Position numbers and translations under genes: made by a program. The notes beneath the pieces were generated by a model, which was not told where the DNA came from, made no database searches, and saw nothing but the letters and a program-made list of their open reading frames with translations. DNA of 64,000 nucleotides, from positions 62,001 to 126,000 of the forward strand of contig NZ_SDKK01000011.1 in NCBI RefSeq assembly GCF_008107625.1, read 5' to 3'. This stretch comes from Zoogloea oleivorans. GTDB taxonomy: Bacteria; Pseudomonadota; Gammaproteobacteria; Burkholderiales; Rhodocyclaceae. Positions 1 through 8,174 of this stretch are shown piece after piece (position 1 is the stretch's first letter; every line of letters starts with the position of its first letter).

Positions 1-287
1 GAGAGATTCGCCCTCAGAACGGAGGGGCGGGCACAAATGAAAAGCAGAAAATCCAGCTCAGCAAGAATGTCTGACTGGTGTGAGTGGATGAGCCTTCGGG
101 GCGGCTTGGTGTTCTTTGCTTCTAACGCGGCAAGCTTCTCGGATAGTTCTTTGACCTTCGTCCTAAATAGGCTCTTACTGCCCGAGACAAGATTGTCTAA
201 ACAGTACGAATCTTCCATATCCGGACCTGCCCATTCATTTTCGAGCGAGTCAAAGACATGCTCGCGCTCTCCAAAATCATCGAACAC
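1..287 (-). CDS. Hypothetical protein, cut by the window edge (island cargo)
   Basis: An open frame runs on the minus strand from a GTG at 287 to base 1 without a stop, about 95 codons; an in-frame TAG lies upstream near 370. The product begins VFDDFGEREHVFDSLENEW and has an acidic N-terminal part followed by a Lys/Glu-rich helical stretch (TKVKELSEKLAALEAK) that could form a coiled coil. I recognise no family. It lies downstream of the integrase on the same strand, on the island side of the tRNA, so it is probably island cargo. Lower GC than the neighbouring chromosome fits this. The start is uncertain: an in-frame TTG exists about 25 codons upstream and an ATG further inside. The plus-strand frame 37-369 covers the same DNA but has a low-complexity Ser-rich composition typical of antisense frames. 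Confidence 0.35.
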   Translation of the reverse strand, partial: MFDDFGEREHVFDSLENEWAGPDMEDSYCLDNLVSGSKSLFRTKVKELSEKLAALEAKNTKPPRRLIHSHQSDILAELDFLLFICARPSVLRANL

Positions 288-399
288 ACTTGCGCCCCTT
301 CGTGCGCCCTTCAAAAAGGTGCCGCGCCAGCGGGGCGAAGGTTTCCCCGTTTTCGGTTGGCCGACCTAGGCGCGGCGTACTGCTCGGATGATCTTCAAG

Positions 400-1644
400 T
401 CATGCAGCGGTGTGCCCGTGTAACGGGATGACGTTCCCCCGTCCCACCTGGTCGAGGTAGTCGGCCCACTGCTGCATCATCTTGCGGCGCTCGGCCAAGT
501 ATTCAGCCTGGTGCGAGTAGGCCCCGAAAACTTCCTTCCGCTCCCGGTGCGCCAACTGACGGTCGATCACCTCTGGCCGCCATCCCAATTCGAGTAGTGC
601 CCCCGTCGCGGTTGTCCGGAAGCCGGCCCCGGTGACTTCGTCGCCGGCATAACCCATTGCCCGCAAGGCGGTGTTGATTGTGCCGTCGCTCATCGGGCGT
701 CTCGGGTCGTTACGGTTGGGAAAGACAAGGTCACGTTGGCCCGTCATCTCGTGAAGCTCCTTGAGCAAATCGACGGCCTGCGTCGAGAGCGCAACCGTGT
801 GGGCCTCTTTCATCTTCATACCGACAAGCCCCCTACTCCGGTCCCGTTCCGCCGGCACAACCCATACGCCAGCTTGCAGATCAATTTCACTCCAGCTGGC
901 GCCCCGCAGCTCACCAGGACGGAGGAAGGTCAGAGCGAGCAGGCGAATGGCGTTCTTGACCATCAGCGTGATGCGCACCGCGTCCAGACGGATGAAGAAC
1001 TCCCGCAGCCCTGTTGGGTACAACGCGGCCCGGTGCTCTACCGAAGCAACCTTGAGGGCCTTGTGGAGACCCGTTACCGGATTGTTCTCGGCACGGCCGG
1101 TGGCAATGGCGTAGAGGAAGATATCGCCGGCCCGCTGCCGGACACGCTTCAAGGTTTCCAGGGCACCCCGGGCTTCAACCTTGCGGAGAACCGCCAGCAT
1201 CTCGGCGGCACTGATCTCGGAGACCGGGCGATGCCCGAGAGCGGGAAACAGATCCTGCTCCAGGGAGGTGAGTACCTTGGCCGCGTAGGTGTCCAACCAC
1301 TCTCCCCGCTTCTTCTCGTGCCACTCCCTGGCCACGATCTCAAACGACGCATCGGCGGCGACCTTCCGGGCGATCTTCTCTGCTCGACGGGTCTCACTGG
1401 GATCTTTCCCCGCATCCAGAAGCCGGCGAGCATCGTCCCGCTTCTGACGAGCCACCTTCAGGGGCACTTCTGGATAGACCCCGAGTGCCAGCAGTTTCTC
1501 CTTGCCGGCGAAACGGTATTTCAAGCGCCAGTAAAGGGCGCCGGGCTTGATTCCGACCAGCAGGAAGAGGCCCTTTTCATCTGCCAGCTTGTAGGGCTTT
1601 TCACCGGGCCGGGCCTTGCGAATCGCAGTATCTGTAAGGGCCAT
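400..1644 (-). CDS. P4-type tyrosine recombinase / island integrase
   Basis: Site-specific integrase of 414 residues. The N-terminus (MALTDTAIRKARPGEKPYKL) is the usual arm-DNA-binding domain (DUF4102), followed by a SAM-like core-binding domain (about 100-190) and the catalytic domain. Visible catalytic residues are Arg242 (LRPGEL), Arg343, His366 (QLAHRER) and nucleophile Tyr376 (GAYSHQAEY); the C-terminal AERRKMMQQWADYLD is typical of the family. The His of the usual HGFR box is replaced by Ala (TGAGFRTT, Ala340), which may weaken catalysis. I chose ATG 1644 over the in-frame TTG at 1674 because family members start at MALTD. The gene begins about 195 bp from the 3' end of tRNA-Arg and reads away from it, the standard layout of a tRNA-targeted genomic island. 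Confidence 0.93.
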   Translation of the reverse strand: MALTDTAIRKARPGEKPYKLADEKGLFLLVGIKPGALYWRLKYRFAGKEKLLALGVYPEVPLKVARQKRDDARRLLDAGKDPSETRRAEKIARKVAADASFEIVAREWHEKKRGEWLDTYAAKVLTSLEQDLFPALGHRPVSEISAAEMLAVLRKVEARGALETLKRVRQRAGDIFLYAIATGRAENNPVTGLHKALKVASVEHRAALYPTGLREFFIRLDAVRITLMVKNAIRLLALTFLRPGELRGASWSEIDLQAGVWVVPAERDRSRGLVGMKMKEAHTVALSTQAVDLLKELHEMTGQRDLVFPNRNDPRRPMSDGTINTALRAMGYAGDEVTGAGFRTTATGALLELGWRPEVIDRQLAHRERKEVFGAYSHQAEYLAERRKMMQQWADYLDQVGRGNVIPLHGHTAA

Positions 1645-1654
1645 GGGGGAATTC

Positions 1655-1738
1655 GGGGGTATCTGTTTGGCCAAAAATCGGGGGTATCAAGAAAGCCCCC
1701 CGGATATACCCCCACAAACGATGCGATTGGAGGGTATC
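1655..1738. repeat. Short GGGGGTATC repeats at the integrase promoter / att region
   Basis: GGGGGTATC occurs at 1655-1663 and 1680-1688, a near copy GAGGGTATC at 1730-1738, and an inverted variant (GATATACCCCC) at 1703-1713. They lie between the integrase start and the tRNA 3' end, where arm-type integrase sites and the integrase promoter are expected. Function as recombinase or excisionase arm sites is inference. Confidence 0.5.
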
Positions 1739-1761
1739 GCCTGATGCACGATGATACGCCC

Positions 1762-1792
1762 CAAAAACAAAAAAGCCCGCAATCGCGGGCTT
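1762..1792 (-). terminator. Factor-independent terminator downstream of tRNA-Arg
   Basis: Stem GCCCGC (1775-1780) / GCGGGC (1785-1790), extended by AA/TT, with loop AATC. Read on the minus strand it is followed by a T-rich run (complement of 1762-1774). It sits about 47 nt beyond the tRNA 3' end and would end tRNA transcription before the integrase. Confidence 0.75.
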
Positions 1793-1838
1793 CTTCGTAT
1801 TCCTCTGCTACTTCCTGATACTGCTTGAGACCATAATT

Positions 1839-1913
1839 TGGTCCCCCCGACAGGAATCGAACCTGTATCTGGCGCTTAGGAGGCGCCCGTTCTATCCATT
1901 GAACTACGGAGAG
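1839..1913 (-). tRNA. tRNA-Arg (anticodon CCT), island attachment site
   Basis: The 75-nt cloverleaf folds completely on the minus strand: acceptor CTCTCCG (1913-1907) with CGGGGGG (1849-1843), D arm GTTC/GAAC, anticodon arm GGCGC-CTCCTAA-GCGCC giving anticodon CCT, T arm ACAGG-TTCGATT-CCTGT, discriminator A and encoded CCA (1841-1839). It decodes AGG. Two of the seven acceptor pairs are G-U wobbles caused by the G-run in the 3' strand. The integrase gene starts just beyond the 3' end, so this tRNA is the likely integration target; the 3' part would then be island-supplied. Confidence 0.95.
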
Positions 1914-1975
1914 AGGAAGCGCCGCATTCTATCCCGGCGGGGCCTGAAAATGCCATGTCCGATAGAGCCGAAGAC

Positions 1976-2006
1976 GAAGAAAAAGCCGGCAAACCGCGCC
2001 GGCTCC
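1976..2006 (-). terminator. lon terminator
   Basis: Inverted repeat AGCCGGC (1984-1990) / GCCGGCT (1998-2004) with a 7-nt loop, followed on the minus strand by a TTTTTC tract. It lies 26 nt after the lon stop codon and ends the tig-clpP-clpX-lon run. Confidence 0.8.
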
Positions 2007-2031
2007 TTCTTTATGCGAAGACTGCAGTGAA

Positions 2032-4452
2032 TCAGTGCTTCACCACTTCGCCATTCTCGGCAACCTCTGCCGGCTTGGCGACGGCAGCGACTTCAGCGGC
2101 CGGCGTTTCGGGCAGGGCTTCGGGCATGCGCTCGAGGGCATGTTCAAGCACCTGGTCGATCCACTTGACCGGGATGATCTCCAGTGCGTTCTTCACGTTG
2201 TCCGGAATCTCGGTGAGATCCTTGACGTTCTCCTGGGGAATCAGCGCCCGCGTGATGCCACCGCGTACGGCGGCGAGCAGCTTTTCCTTCAGGCCGCCAA
2301 TCGGCAACACTTCGCCGCGCAGGGTGATTTCGCCCGTCATGGCCACGTCGCAACGCACCGGAATGCCGGTCAGCACAGACACCAGACCCGTGCAGATGGC
2401 GATACCGGCGGACGGACCGTCCTTGGGAATCGCGCCTTCCGGCAAGTGGATGTGGATGTCGGCCTTCTGGTAGAAGTCCTCCGGAATGCCCAACGACTTG
2501 GAGCGGCGACGCACCACCGACAGCGCAGCCTGGATGGACTCCTGCATCACCTCGCCGAGCTTGCCGGTGGTGATGATCTTGCCCTTGCCCGGCAGCGAGA
2601 CGGCCTCGACGGTGAGCAGTTCGCCACCGACTTCGGTCCACGCCAGACCAGTCACCTGACCAATCTGGTTTTCCTTCTCGGCCACACCGAACATGTACTT
2701 GCGCACGCCCAGGTACTTGTCGATGTTTTTGGCGTTCACCACCACCTTGGCGCGACGCTTGCCAAGGACGATGGCCTTCACCACCTTGCGGCAAACCTTC
2801 GACACTTCACGCTCGAGCCCGCGCACACCGGCTTCGCGGGTGTAGTAACGGACGATCTCGCGCAGCGCATCTTCGGTAACCGACAGCTCCTCGCGCTTGA
2901 TTCCGTTGTTCTTCATCTGCTTGGTGACGAGGTAGCGCTGGGCGATGTTCACCTTCTCGTCTTCCGTGTAGCCCGACAGGCGGATGAGTTCCATCCGGTC
3001 CAGCAGCGGCGCAGGAATGTTGAGGGTGTTGGCCGTCGCCACGAACATCACGTCCGACAGGTCGTATTCCACTTCGATGTAGTGGTCGACGAAGGTCGAG
3101 TTCTGTTCCGGATCCAGCACTTCGAGCAGGGCCGACGACGGATCGCCGCGGAAGTCCTGACCCATCTTGTCCACCTCGTCGAGGAGGAACAAGGGGTTGC
3201 GCACGCCCACCTTGGACATGTTCTGCAGGATCTTGCCCGGCATGGAACCGATGTAGGTACGACGGTGGCCGCGAATCTCGGCTTCGTCACGCACACCACC
3301 AAGGCTCATGCGCACAAACTTGCGGTTCGTGGCACGCGCCACGGACTGGCCGAGGGAGGTCTTGCCGACACCCGGGGGGCCGACGAGGCACAGGATCGGC
3401 GCCTTCAGCTTGTCCACACGTTGTTGCACGGCAAGATATTCAAGGATGCGTTCCTTGACCTTCTCGAGACCGTAGTGCTCCTTGTCGAGGACCTTTTCGG
3501 CTTCGGCCAGGTCCTTGCTGATGCGCGACTTCTTCTTCCAGGGCAGGCCGACCAGAGTTTCGATGTAGTTACGCACCACGGTGGCTTCGGCGGACATGGG
3601 CGACATCAGGCGCAGCTTCTTCAGCTCGGCCTGGGCCTTGACCATGGCTTCCTTGGGCATGCCGGCAGCCTTGATCTTCTTGTCCATTTCCTCGAGGTCG
3701 GCGCCGTCTTCACCCTCGCCGAGTTCCTTCTGGATGGCCTTGACCTGCTCGTTGAGATAGTACTCGCGCTGGCTCTTCTCCATCTGGCGCTTGACGCGGC
3801 CACGGATACGCTTTTCCACCTGCAGGATGTCGAGTTCGGTTTCGAGCTGGTTGAGCAGGCGCTCAAGGCGCTCGCCCGGATCGAACATTTCGAGGATTTC
3901 CTGCTTTTGTTCGAGCTTCAGGGGCAGGTGGGCGGCAATGGTGTCGGCCAGCCGACCCGGCTCCTCGATGCCCGACAGGGAGCTGAGGATTTCCGGCGGG
4001 ATCTTCTTGTTGAGCTTAACGTACTGGTCGAACTGGCTGATGATCGCCCGGCGCATGGCCTCGACTTCATTGTTCGGTGCTTCGACCGGCGGCAGCGGCT
4101 GGGCCTTGGCAACAAACAGGGTACGCAGGTCTTCGACCGACACCACACGGGCACGCTGTACGCCTTCGACCAGCACCTTGACGGTGCCATCGGGGAGCTT
4201 GAGCATCTGCAGGATGTTGGCGATACAACCGAGGTCGTAGAGGTCTTCCGCCGAAGGTTCGTCCTTGGCGGCAGACTTCTGGGCCACCAGCAGGATGCTC
4301 TTGCCGGCCTCCATGGCATTCTCGAGCGCCTTGATGGATTTCGGGCGACCCACAAACAGCGGGATCACCATGTGCGGGAACACCACCACGTCGCGCAGCG
4401 GCAGCAGCGGGAGTTCGATCTGTTCTTCGGGGAGGTCAAGCGTGCTCGACAT
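2032..4452 (-). CDS. lon: ATP-dependent protease La (Lon)
   Basis: Cytosolic AAA+ serine protease that degrades misfolded proteins and selected regulators. The 806-residue protein has the N-terminal substrate-binding domain (LPLLPLRDVVVFPHMVIPLF), a coiled middle region, the AAA+ module with Walker A GPPGVGKTS and Walker B LFLLDEVDKM, and the C-terminal protease with the catalytic Ser in KDGPSAGIA and a downstream Lys in the GGLKEKLLAA region. Length is normal for the family. Start is ATG 4452 with an AAGG ribosome site. It is the last gene of the tig-clpP-clpX-lon group and has its own heat-shock type promoter (4482-4510). The C-terminus has an Ala/Val/Glu-rich tail beyond the conserved core. 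Confidence 0.98.
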   Translation of the reverse strand: MSSTLDLPEEQIELPLLPLRDVVVFPHMVIPLFVGRPKSIKALENAMEAGKSILLVAQKSAAKDEPSAEDLYDLGCIANILQMLKLPDGTVKVLVEGVQRARVVSVEDLRTLFVAKAQPLPPVEAPNNEVEAMRRAIISQFDQYVKLNKKIPPEILSSLSGIEEPGRLADTIAAHLPLKLEQKQEILEMFDPGERLERLLNQLETELDILQVEKRIRGRVKRQMEKSQREYYLNEQVKAIQKELGEGEDGADLEEMDKKIKAAGMPKEAMVKAQAELKKLRLMSPMSAEATVVRNYIETLVGLPWKKKSRISKDLAEAEKVLDKEHYGLEKVKERILEYLAVQQRVDKLKAPILCLVGPPGVGKTSLGQSVARATNRKFVRMSLGGVRDEAEIRGHRRTYIGSMPGKILQNMSKVGVRNPLFLLDEVDKMGQDFRGDPSSALLEVLDPEQNSTFVDHYIEVEYDLSDVMFVATANTLNIPAPLLDRMELIRLSGYTEDEKVNIAQRYLVTKQMKNNGIKREELSVTEDALREIVRYYTREAGVRGLEREVSKVCRKVVKAIVLGKRRAKVVVNAKNIDKYLGVRKYMFGVAEKENQIGQVTGLAWTEVGGELLTVEAVSLPGKGKIITTGKLGEVMQESIQAALSVVRRRSKSLGIPEDFYQKADIHIHLPEGAIPKDGPSAGIAICTGLVSVLTGIPVRCDVAMTGEITLRGEVLPIGGLKEKLLAAVRGGITRALIPQENVKDLTEIPDNVKNALEIIPVKWIDQVLEHALERMPEALPETPAAEVAAVAKPAEVAENGEVVKH

Positions 4453-4481
4453 GATTTTTCCTTTTAAGGCACTAAGGCCCC

Positions 4482-4510
4482 ATATGGGGCCCTAGCGACA
4501 TCAATTCAAG
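4482..4510 (-). promoter_or_regulatory. Sigma-32 (heat-shock) promoter of lon
   Basis: On the minus strand CTTGAAT (4510-4504) is followed after 14 nt by CCCCATAT (4489-4482). This matches the RpoH consensus CTTGAAA-N13/14-CCCCATNT with one mismatch. The -10 element lies inside a perfect 16-bp palindrome (GGCCCC-ATAT-GGGGCC, 4476-4491), about 30 nt before the lon start. Lon is an established RpoH target in other proteobacteria. Confidence 0.85.
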
Positions 4511-4538
4511 CAGTCCTGCGAAAAACTTCTGCTTGATG

Positions 4539-5810
4539 TCAGTTGGAGCCGGAGACCTTGGGCTGATCGGCGTAGATCAGGATCGGTTTGGTGCCGCCTT
4601 CGATCATGCCTTCGTCGATCACTACCTTGGACACATTTTCCATGGAAGGCAGTTCGTACATCGTATCCAGCAGCGTGCTTTCAAGAATCGAACGCAGGCC
4701 GCGGGCACCCGTCTTGCGCTTCAGGGCCTTGCGGGCAATTGCCTGCATGGCCGCCGGGCGCACTTCGAGTTCGACGCCTTCCATCGAAAACAGTTTCTGG
4801 TATTGCTTGATAAGTGCGTTTTTCGGCTCCACGAGGATCTGAATCAGCGCTTCCTCGTCGAGTTCCTGCAGCGTGGCGACCACCGGCAGACGACCGATGA
4901 GTTCGGGGATGAGACCGAACTTGATCAGATCACCCGGCTCCACTTCGCGCAGGGCTTCGGAAACATCCTTGTTCTCGCGGCTCTTCACCTCGGCGCCAAA
5001 ACCAATGCCGAACTTCTCGGTACGGTTGCGGATCACCTTGTCGAGACCGTCGAATGCGCCGCCGCACACAAACAGGATGTTGGTGGTATCCACCTGCACG
5101 AAATCCTGGTTCGGGTGCTTGCGCCCGCCTTGCGGCGGCACCGATGCGATGGTGCCTTCGATGAGCTTCAGCAGCGCCTGCTGAACGCCTTCGCCAGACA
5201 CGTCGCGGGTGATCGAAGGGTTGTCGGACTTGCGGGAAATCTTGTCGATTTCGTCGATGTACACAATCCCCTGCTGCGCCTTGTCGACGTCGTAGTCGCA
5301 TTTCTGGAGCAGCTTCTGGATGATGTTCTCGACGTCCTCGCCCACGTAGCCAGCCTCGGTGAGGGTCGTTGCATCAGCCATCACGAAGGGCACATTGAGA
5401 AGGCGCGCCAGGGTCTGGGCCAGCAGCGTCTTGCCGGAGCCGGTGGGGCCGACCAGCAGGATGTTGCTCTTCGACAGCTCGACGTCGTCGTGGGTCTTCG
5501 ACAGGTGACGCAGCCGCTTGTAGTGGTTGTACACCGCCACGGAGAGGATGCGCTTGGCCGGAGACTGACCGATTACGTACTGGTCGAGGATCGCACTGAT
5601 TTCCTTGGGAGACGGCAGCTCGCCCTTGACGCCCTTGGCGCCACCGGTATCAGCAGTAATCTCATCGCGAATGATGTCGTTGCAAAGCTCGATGCACTCG
5701 TCGCAGATGAACACGGACGGACCCGCGATAAGCTTGCGGACCTCGTGTTGGCTCTTGCCGCAGAACGAGCAATACAGGAGCTTCTCTCCGCTCGTTTTTT
5801 TGTCCGCCAT
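4539..5810 (-). CDS. clpX: ClpX, ATPase and unfoldase subunit of ClpXP
   Basis: Hexameric AAA+ unfoldase that recognises tagged substrates and feeds them to ClpP. The 423 residues begin with the zinc-binding dimerisation domain, ligands Cys14, Cys17, Cys36 and Cys39 ([18 protein letters not shown]). The AAA+ core shows Walker A GPTGSGKT (about 120), the pore loop GYVGEDVEN, Walker [10 protein letters not shown], and the ClpP-docking IGF loop ([11 protein letters not shown]). Length is normal. It follows clpP by 38 nt on the same strand and precedes lon. Confidence 0.98.
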   Translation of the reverse strand: MADKKTSGEKLLYCSFCGKSQHEVRKLIAGPSVFICDECIELCNDIIRDEITADTGGAKGVKGELPSPKEISAILDQYVIGQSPAKRILSVAVYNHYKRLRHLSKTHDDVELSKSNILLVGPTGSGKTLLAQTLARLLNVPFVMADATTLTEAGYVGEDVENIIQKLLQKCDYDVDKAQQGIVYIDEIDKISRKSDNPSITRDVSGEGVQQALLKLIEGTIASVPPQGGRKHPNQDFVQVDTTNILFVCGGAFDGLDKVIRNRTEKFGIGFGAEVKSRENKDVSEALREVEPGDLIKFGLIPELIGRLPVVATLQELDEEALIQILVEPKNALIKQYQKLFSMEGVELEVRPAAMQAIARKALKRKTGARGLRSILESTLLDTMYELPSMENVSKVVIDEGMIEGGTKPILIYADQPKVSGSN

Positions 5811-5848
5811 TACTGCCCTTTCTCTCTGTACTTGTCGCTAGCGAATGA

Positions 5849-6493
5849 TCAAACCGTATCGGCGCGGCTGGTCAGGACCTTGTCGATCAGACCGTAACGG
5901 ACGGCTTCTTCCGCAGACATGAAGTTGTCCCGGTCGGTATCCCGCTCGATGCTCTCGACCGGCTGGCCGGTATGCTTGGCCAGCATGCCGTTGAGCTTGG
6001 CGCGCAGGGAAAGGATTTCCCGGGCGTGGATCTCGATGTCCGAGGCCTGGCCCTGGAAACCACCCAGCGGCTGATGAATCATGACCCGGGAGTTGGGCAG
6101 GGAGAAGCGCTTGCCCTTCTCGCCCGCCGCCAGCAGGAAGGCGCCCATGCTGGCCGCCTGCCCGATGCACAGGGTGCTGACGTTCGGCTTGATGAACTGC
6201 ATGGTGTCGTAGATCGCCATGCCGGCCGTCACCGAACCACCCGGGGAGTTGATGTAGAAGAAAATGTCCTTGTCCGGGTTCTCCGACTCAAGGAACAGGA
6301 ACTGGGCGACGATCAAATTGGCGGTCACGTCATTGACGGGACCGACCAAAAACACCACCCGCTCCTTGAGCAGGCGCGAGTAGATGTCATAGGACCGCTC
6401 GCCGCGACCGCTCTGCTCGACCACCATCGGAATGAGGCCGAGGCCGACCGGATTCCAGTCACTTTGCGAATACGGGGGTGTCATGGGATTCAT
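5849..6493 (-). CDS. clpP: ClpP, proteolytic subunit
   Basis: Serine protease that forms the tetradecameric chamber of ClpXP/ClpAP. The catalytic triad is visible as Ser115 (GQAASMGAF), His140 (VMIHQP) and Asp189 (DTDRDNF); the INSPGGSV substrate-binding loop is intact. The 214 residues include an N-terminal propeptide of the usual length before GLIPMVVEQ. It lies 21 nt after tig and 38 nt before clpX on the same strand, the common proteobacterial order. Confidence 0.98.
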   Translation of the reverse strand: MNPMTPPYSQSDWNPVGLGLIPMVVEQSGRGERSYDIYSRLLKERVVFLVGPVNDVTANLIVAQFLFLESENPDKDIFFYINSPGGSVTAGMAIYDTMQFIKPNVSTLCIGQAASMGAFLLAAGEKGKRFSLPNSRVMIHQPLGGFQGQASDIEIHAREILSLRAKLNGMLAKHTGQPVESIERDTDRDNFMSAEEAVRYGLIDKVLTSRADTV

Positions 6494-6514
6494 TTAACGT
6501 CGCTCTCCGCGGAA

Positions 6515-7816
6515 TTAAGCCGCATTGCCCATCAGGTCGTCAAAAGAAGTGGGCTTGTCGGTCGTCTTGGCATTGCCAACAACCCACTCCACCACGTTGT
6601 CCTCGATCACCAGCGCTTCGGCCTGGGCCAGACGCTGGGGCTGCGAGTAGTACCAGCTCACGACTTCGCTCGGATCTTCGTAGCTTGCGGCGAAGTCTTC
6701 AATGATGGCGCGAATCTGCTCGGGCTTGGCGTGCAGCTCCTTGCCCTTCACCAGCTCGGACATGATCAGGCCGAGCTTGACGCGACGCACGGCCTGCTCG
6801 CCGAACCAGGCGGCCTCGATCGGCATGTCCTTGGTCTTCATGCCGCGTGCTTCGAAATCCTTCTTGGCGTTTTCGGCCAGTTGCTGCGATTCCTGCTCGA
6901 CCAGCGCCTTCGGCACTTCGATCGGGTGGGCTTCGATCAGCACGTTCATGACGCGTTCCTTGACCTTGGCCTGAATGCGACGCTTCACTTCGCGTTCCAG
7001 GTTGGCCTTCACTTCTTCACGCATCTTTTCCACGTCGCCATCGGCAATGCCGAGGGTCTTGGCGAATTCGGCGTCGATTTCCGGCAGTTTGGGCTCTTCA
7101 ACAGTCTTCAGGACCACGTCGAACTGGACGGTCTGGCCAGCCAGGTGACCCGCATGGTAATCAGCCGGGAAGGTCATGTCGAAAGTCTTGCTTTCGCCCA
7201 CGTTCAGGCCCAGCACAGCGGTTTCGAAATCCTTGAGCATCTGGCCGCCGCCGATCACGAAGGCGAAGTCGGTTGCCTTGCCGCCGTCAAACTCGACACC
7301 GTCCTTGCGGCCGGTGAAGTCTACCGTCACGCGATCGCCATCCTGGACGGCGTGTTCGGCAGGCACAAAAGTGGTGCGTTGCTTGCGCAGCACGTCGAGG
7401 GTCTTGGCCACTTCGGCTTCGCCGACTTCCAGCTGGGGACGCTCGACTTCCTGGGCGCTCACGTCGGAAATCACGACTTCGGGGTAGACCTCGAAAACGG
7501 CGGTAAATTCCAGCACGTCGGTGCCGGTGGGCTCCTTCGGCTCGATGCTGGGGTAGCCAGCCACGCGCAGGTTCTGTGCACGGATCTGCTCACCAAGGGT
7601 CTTTTCGACGGCGGCGCCGATCGCTTCGGAACGGGCCTGCGGGCCATACGACTGGGCCACCATGCGGAACGGGACCTTGCCCGGGCGGAATCCCGGCATC
7701 TTGACGGTGCGAGCCATCTGCTTGAGACGAGCCTCAACGTCCTTGTCGATATCGGCCAGCGGCACGGACATGTCGATACGGCGCTCAAGCGCGCTCACGG
7801 TTACCTGGTTGCTCAT
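6515..7816 (-). CDS. tig: Trigger factor (ribosome-associated chaperone and prolyl isomerase)
   Basis: Binds the ribosomal exit tunnel and shields nascent chains. The 433 residues show the ribosome-docking signature GFRPGKVP near residue 43, an FKBP-type isomerase domain (about 150-240, DRVTVDFTGRKDGVEFDGG) and a long helical C-terminal chaperone domain ending in FDDLMGNAA. Ribosome site AGGGA lies before ATG 7816. It is the first gene of the tig-clpP-clpX-lon run, so its promoter must lie in 7817-8000; I see no convincing hexamers there. Confidence 0.97.
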   Translation of the reverse strand: MSNQVTVSALERRIDMSVPLADIDKDVEARLKQMARTVKMPGFRPGKVPFRMVAQSYGPQARSEAIGAAVEKTLGEQIRAQNLRVAGYPSIEPKEPTGTDVLEFTAVFEVYPEVVISDVSAQEVERPQLEVGEAEVAKTLDVLRKQRTTFVPAEHAVQDGDRVTVDFTGRKDGVEFDGGKATDFAFVIGGGQMLKDFETAVLGLNVGESKTFDMTFPADYHAGHLAGQTVQFDVVLKTVEEPKLPEIDAEFAKTLGIADGDVEKMREEVKANLEREVKRRIQAKVKERVMNVLIEAHPIEVPKALVEQESQQLAENAKKDFEARGMKTKDMPIEAAWFGEQAVRRVKLGLIMSELVKGKELHAKPEQIRAIIEDFAASYEDPSEVVSWYYSQPQRLAQAEALVIEDNVVEWVVGNAKTTDKPTSFDDLMGNAA

Positions 7817-8174
7817 GAAAATTCCCTGATCGGTCTTAACAAAAACGCCTCACAAACAGGACAGAAAACACAGAGCAAAACCTGTGCCTTCCCACTGCAT
7901 CCGTCCATGAAGTCGTCGGAAAAACCTTTAGTCTAACACAGCCCCCGAATCCACTAGCAGAGCCCGCGCCAGCGCTAGGCTTTAAGCCCACAAGTGTGAA
8001 AAACTCCGCTCGTAACTGTGGAACTCCGCTCGCCTTTTAGCTATCACATGGAATGAAATAGCGTTACCTCCCTGCCTTCCCGACAAGGCAGCAGGCGTTA
8101 CAAGCCTTTTGTACCCGCACAGACGATGGCGAACCCGGCGCCCGGCCCGGGTGCCCTGCCCCAGGAGAGATCAG
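7817..8174. promoter_or_regulatory. Divergent intergenic region tig / prkA with direct repeats and hairpins
   Basis: The 358 nt hold no gene I can support. Seen directly: AACTCCGCTCG twice, at 8002-8012 and 8022-8032, exactly 20 nt apart (two helical turns); GCGTTAC twice (8061-8067 and 8095-8101) flanking a hairpin CTGCCTT/AAGGCAG (8072-8091); and a stable hairpin GGCGCCCG/CGGGTGCC (8137-8155) just before the prkA ribosome site AGGAGA (8163-8168). The phased repeats look like a regulator site for prkA or tig; that is inference. Confidence 0.45.

Noticed and set aside
37-369. 110-codon plus-strand frame at the left edge
   Set aside because: Ser-rich, no family character; the minus-strand frame in the same DNA has a more natural protein composition and matches the direction of the island integrase.
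2035-4467. 810-codon open frame antisense to lon
   Set aside because: It has His/Leu/Gly-rich composition with no domain and mirrors the codon pattern of lon; it is a high-GC shadow frame.
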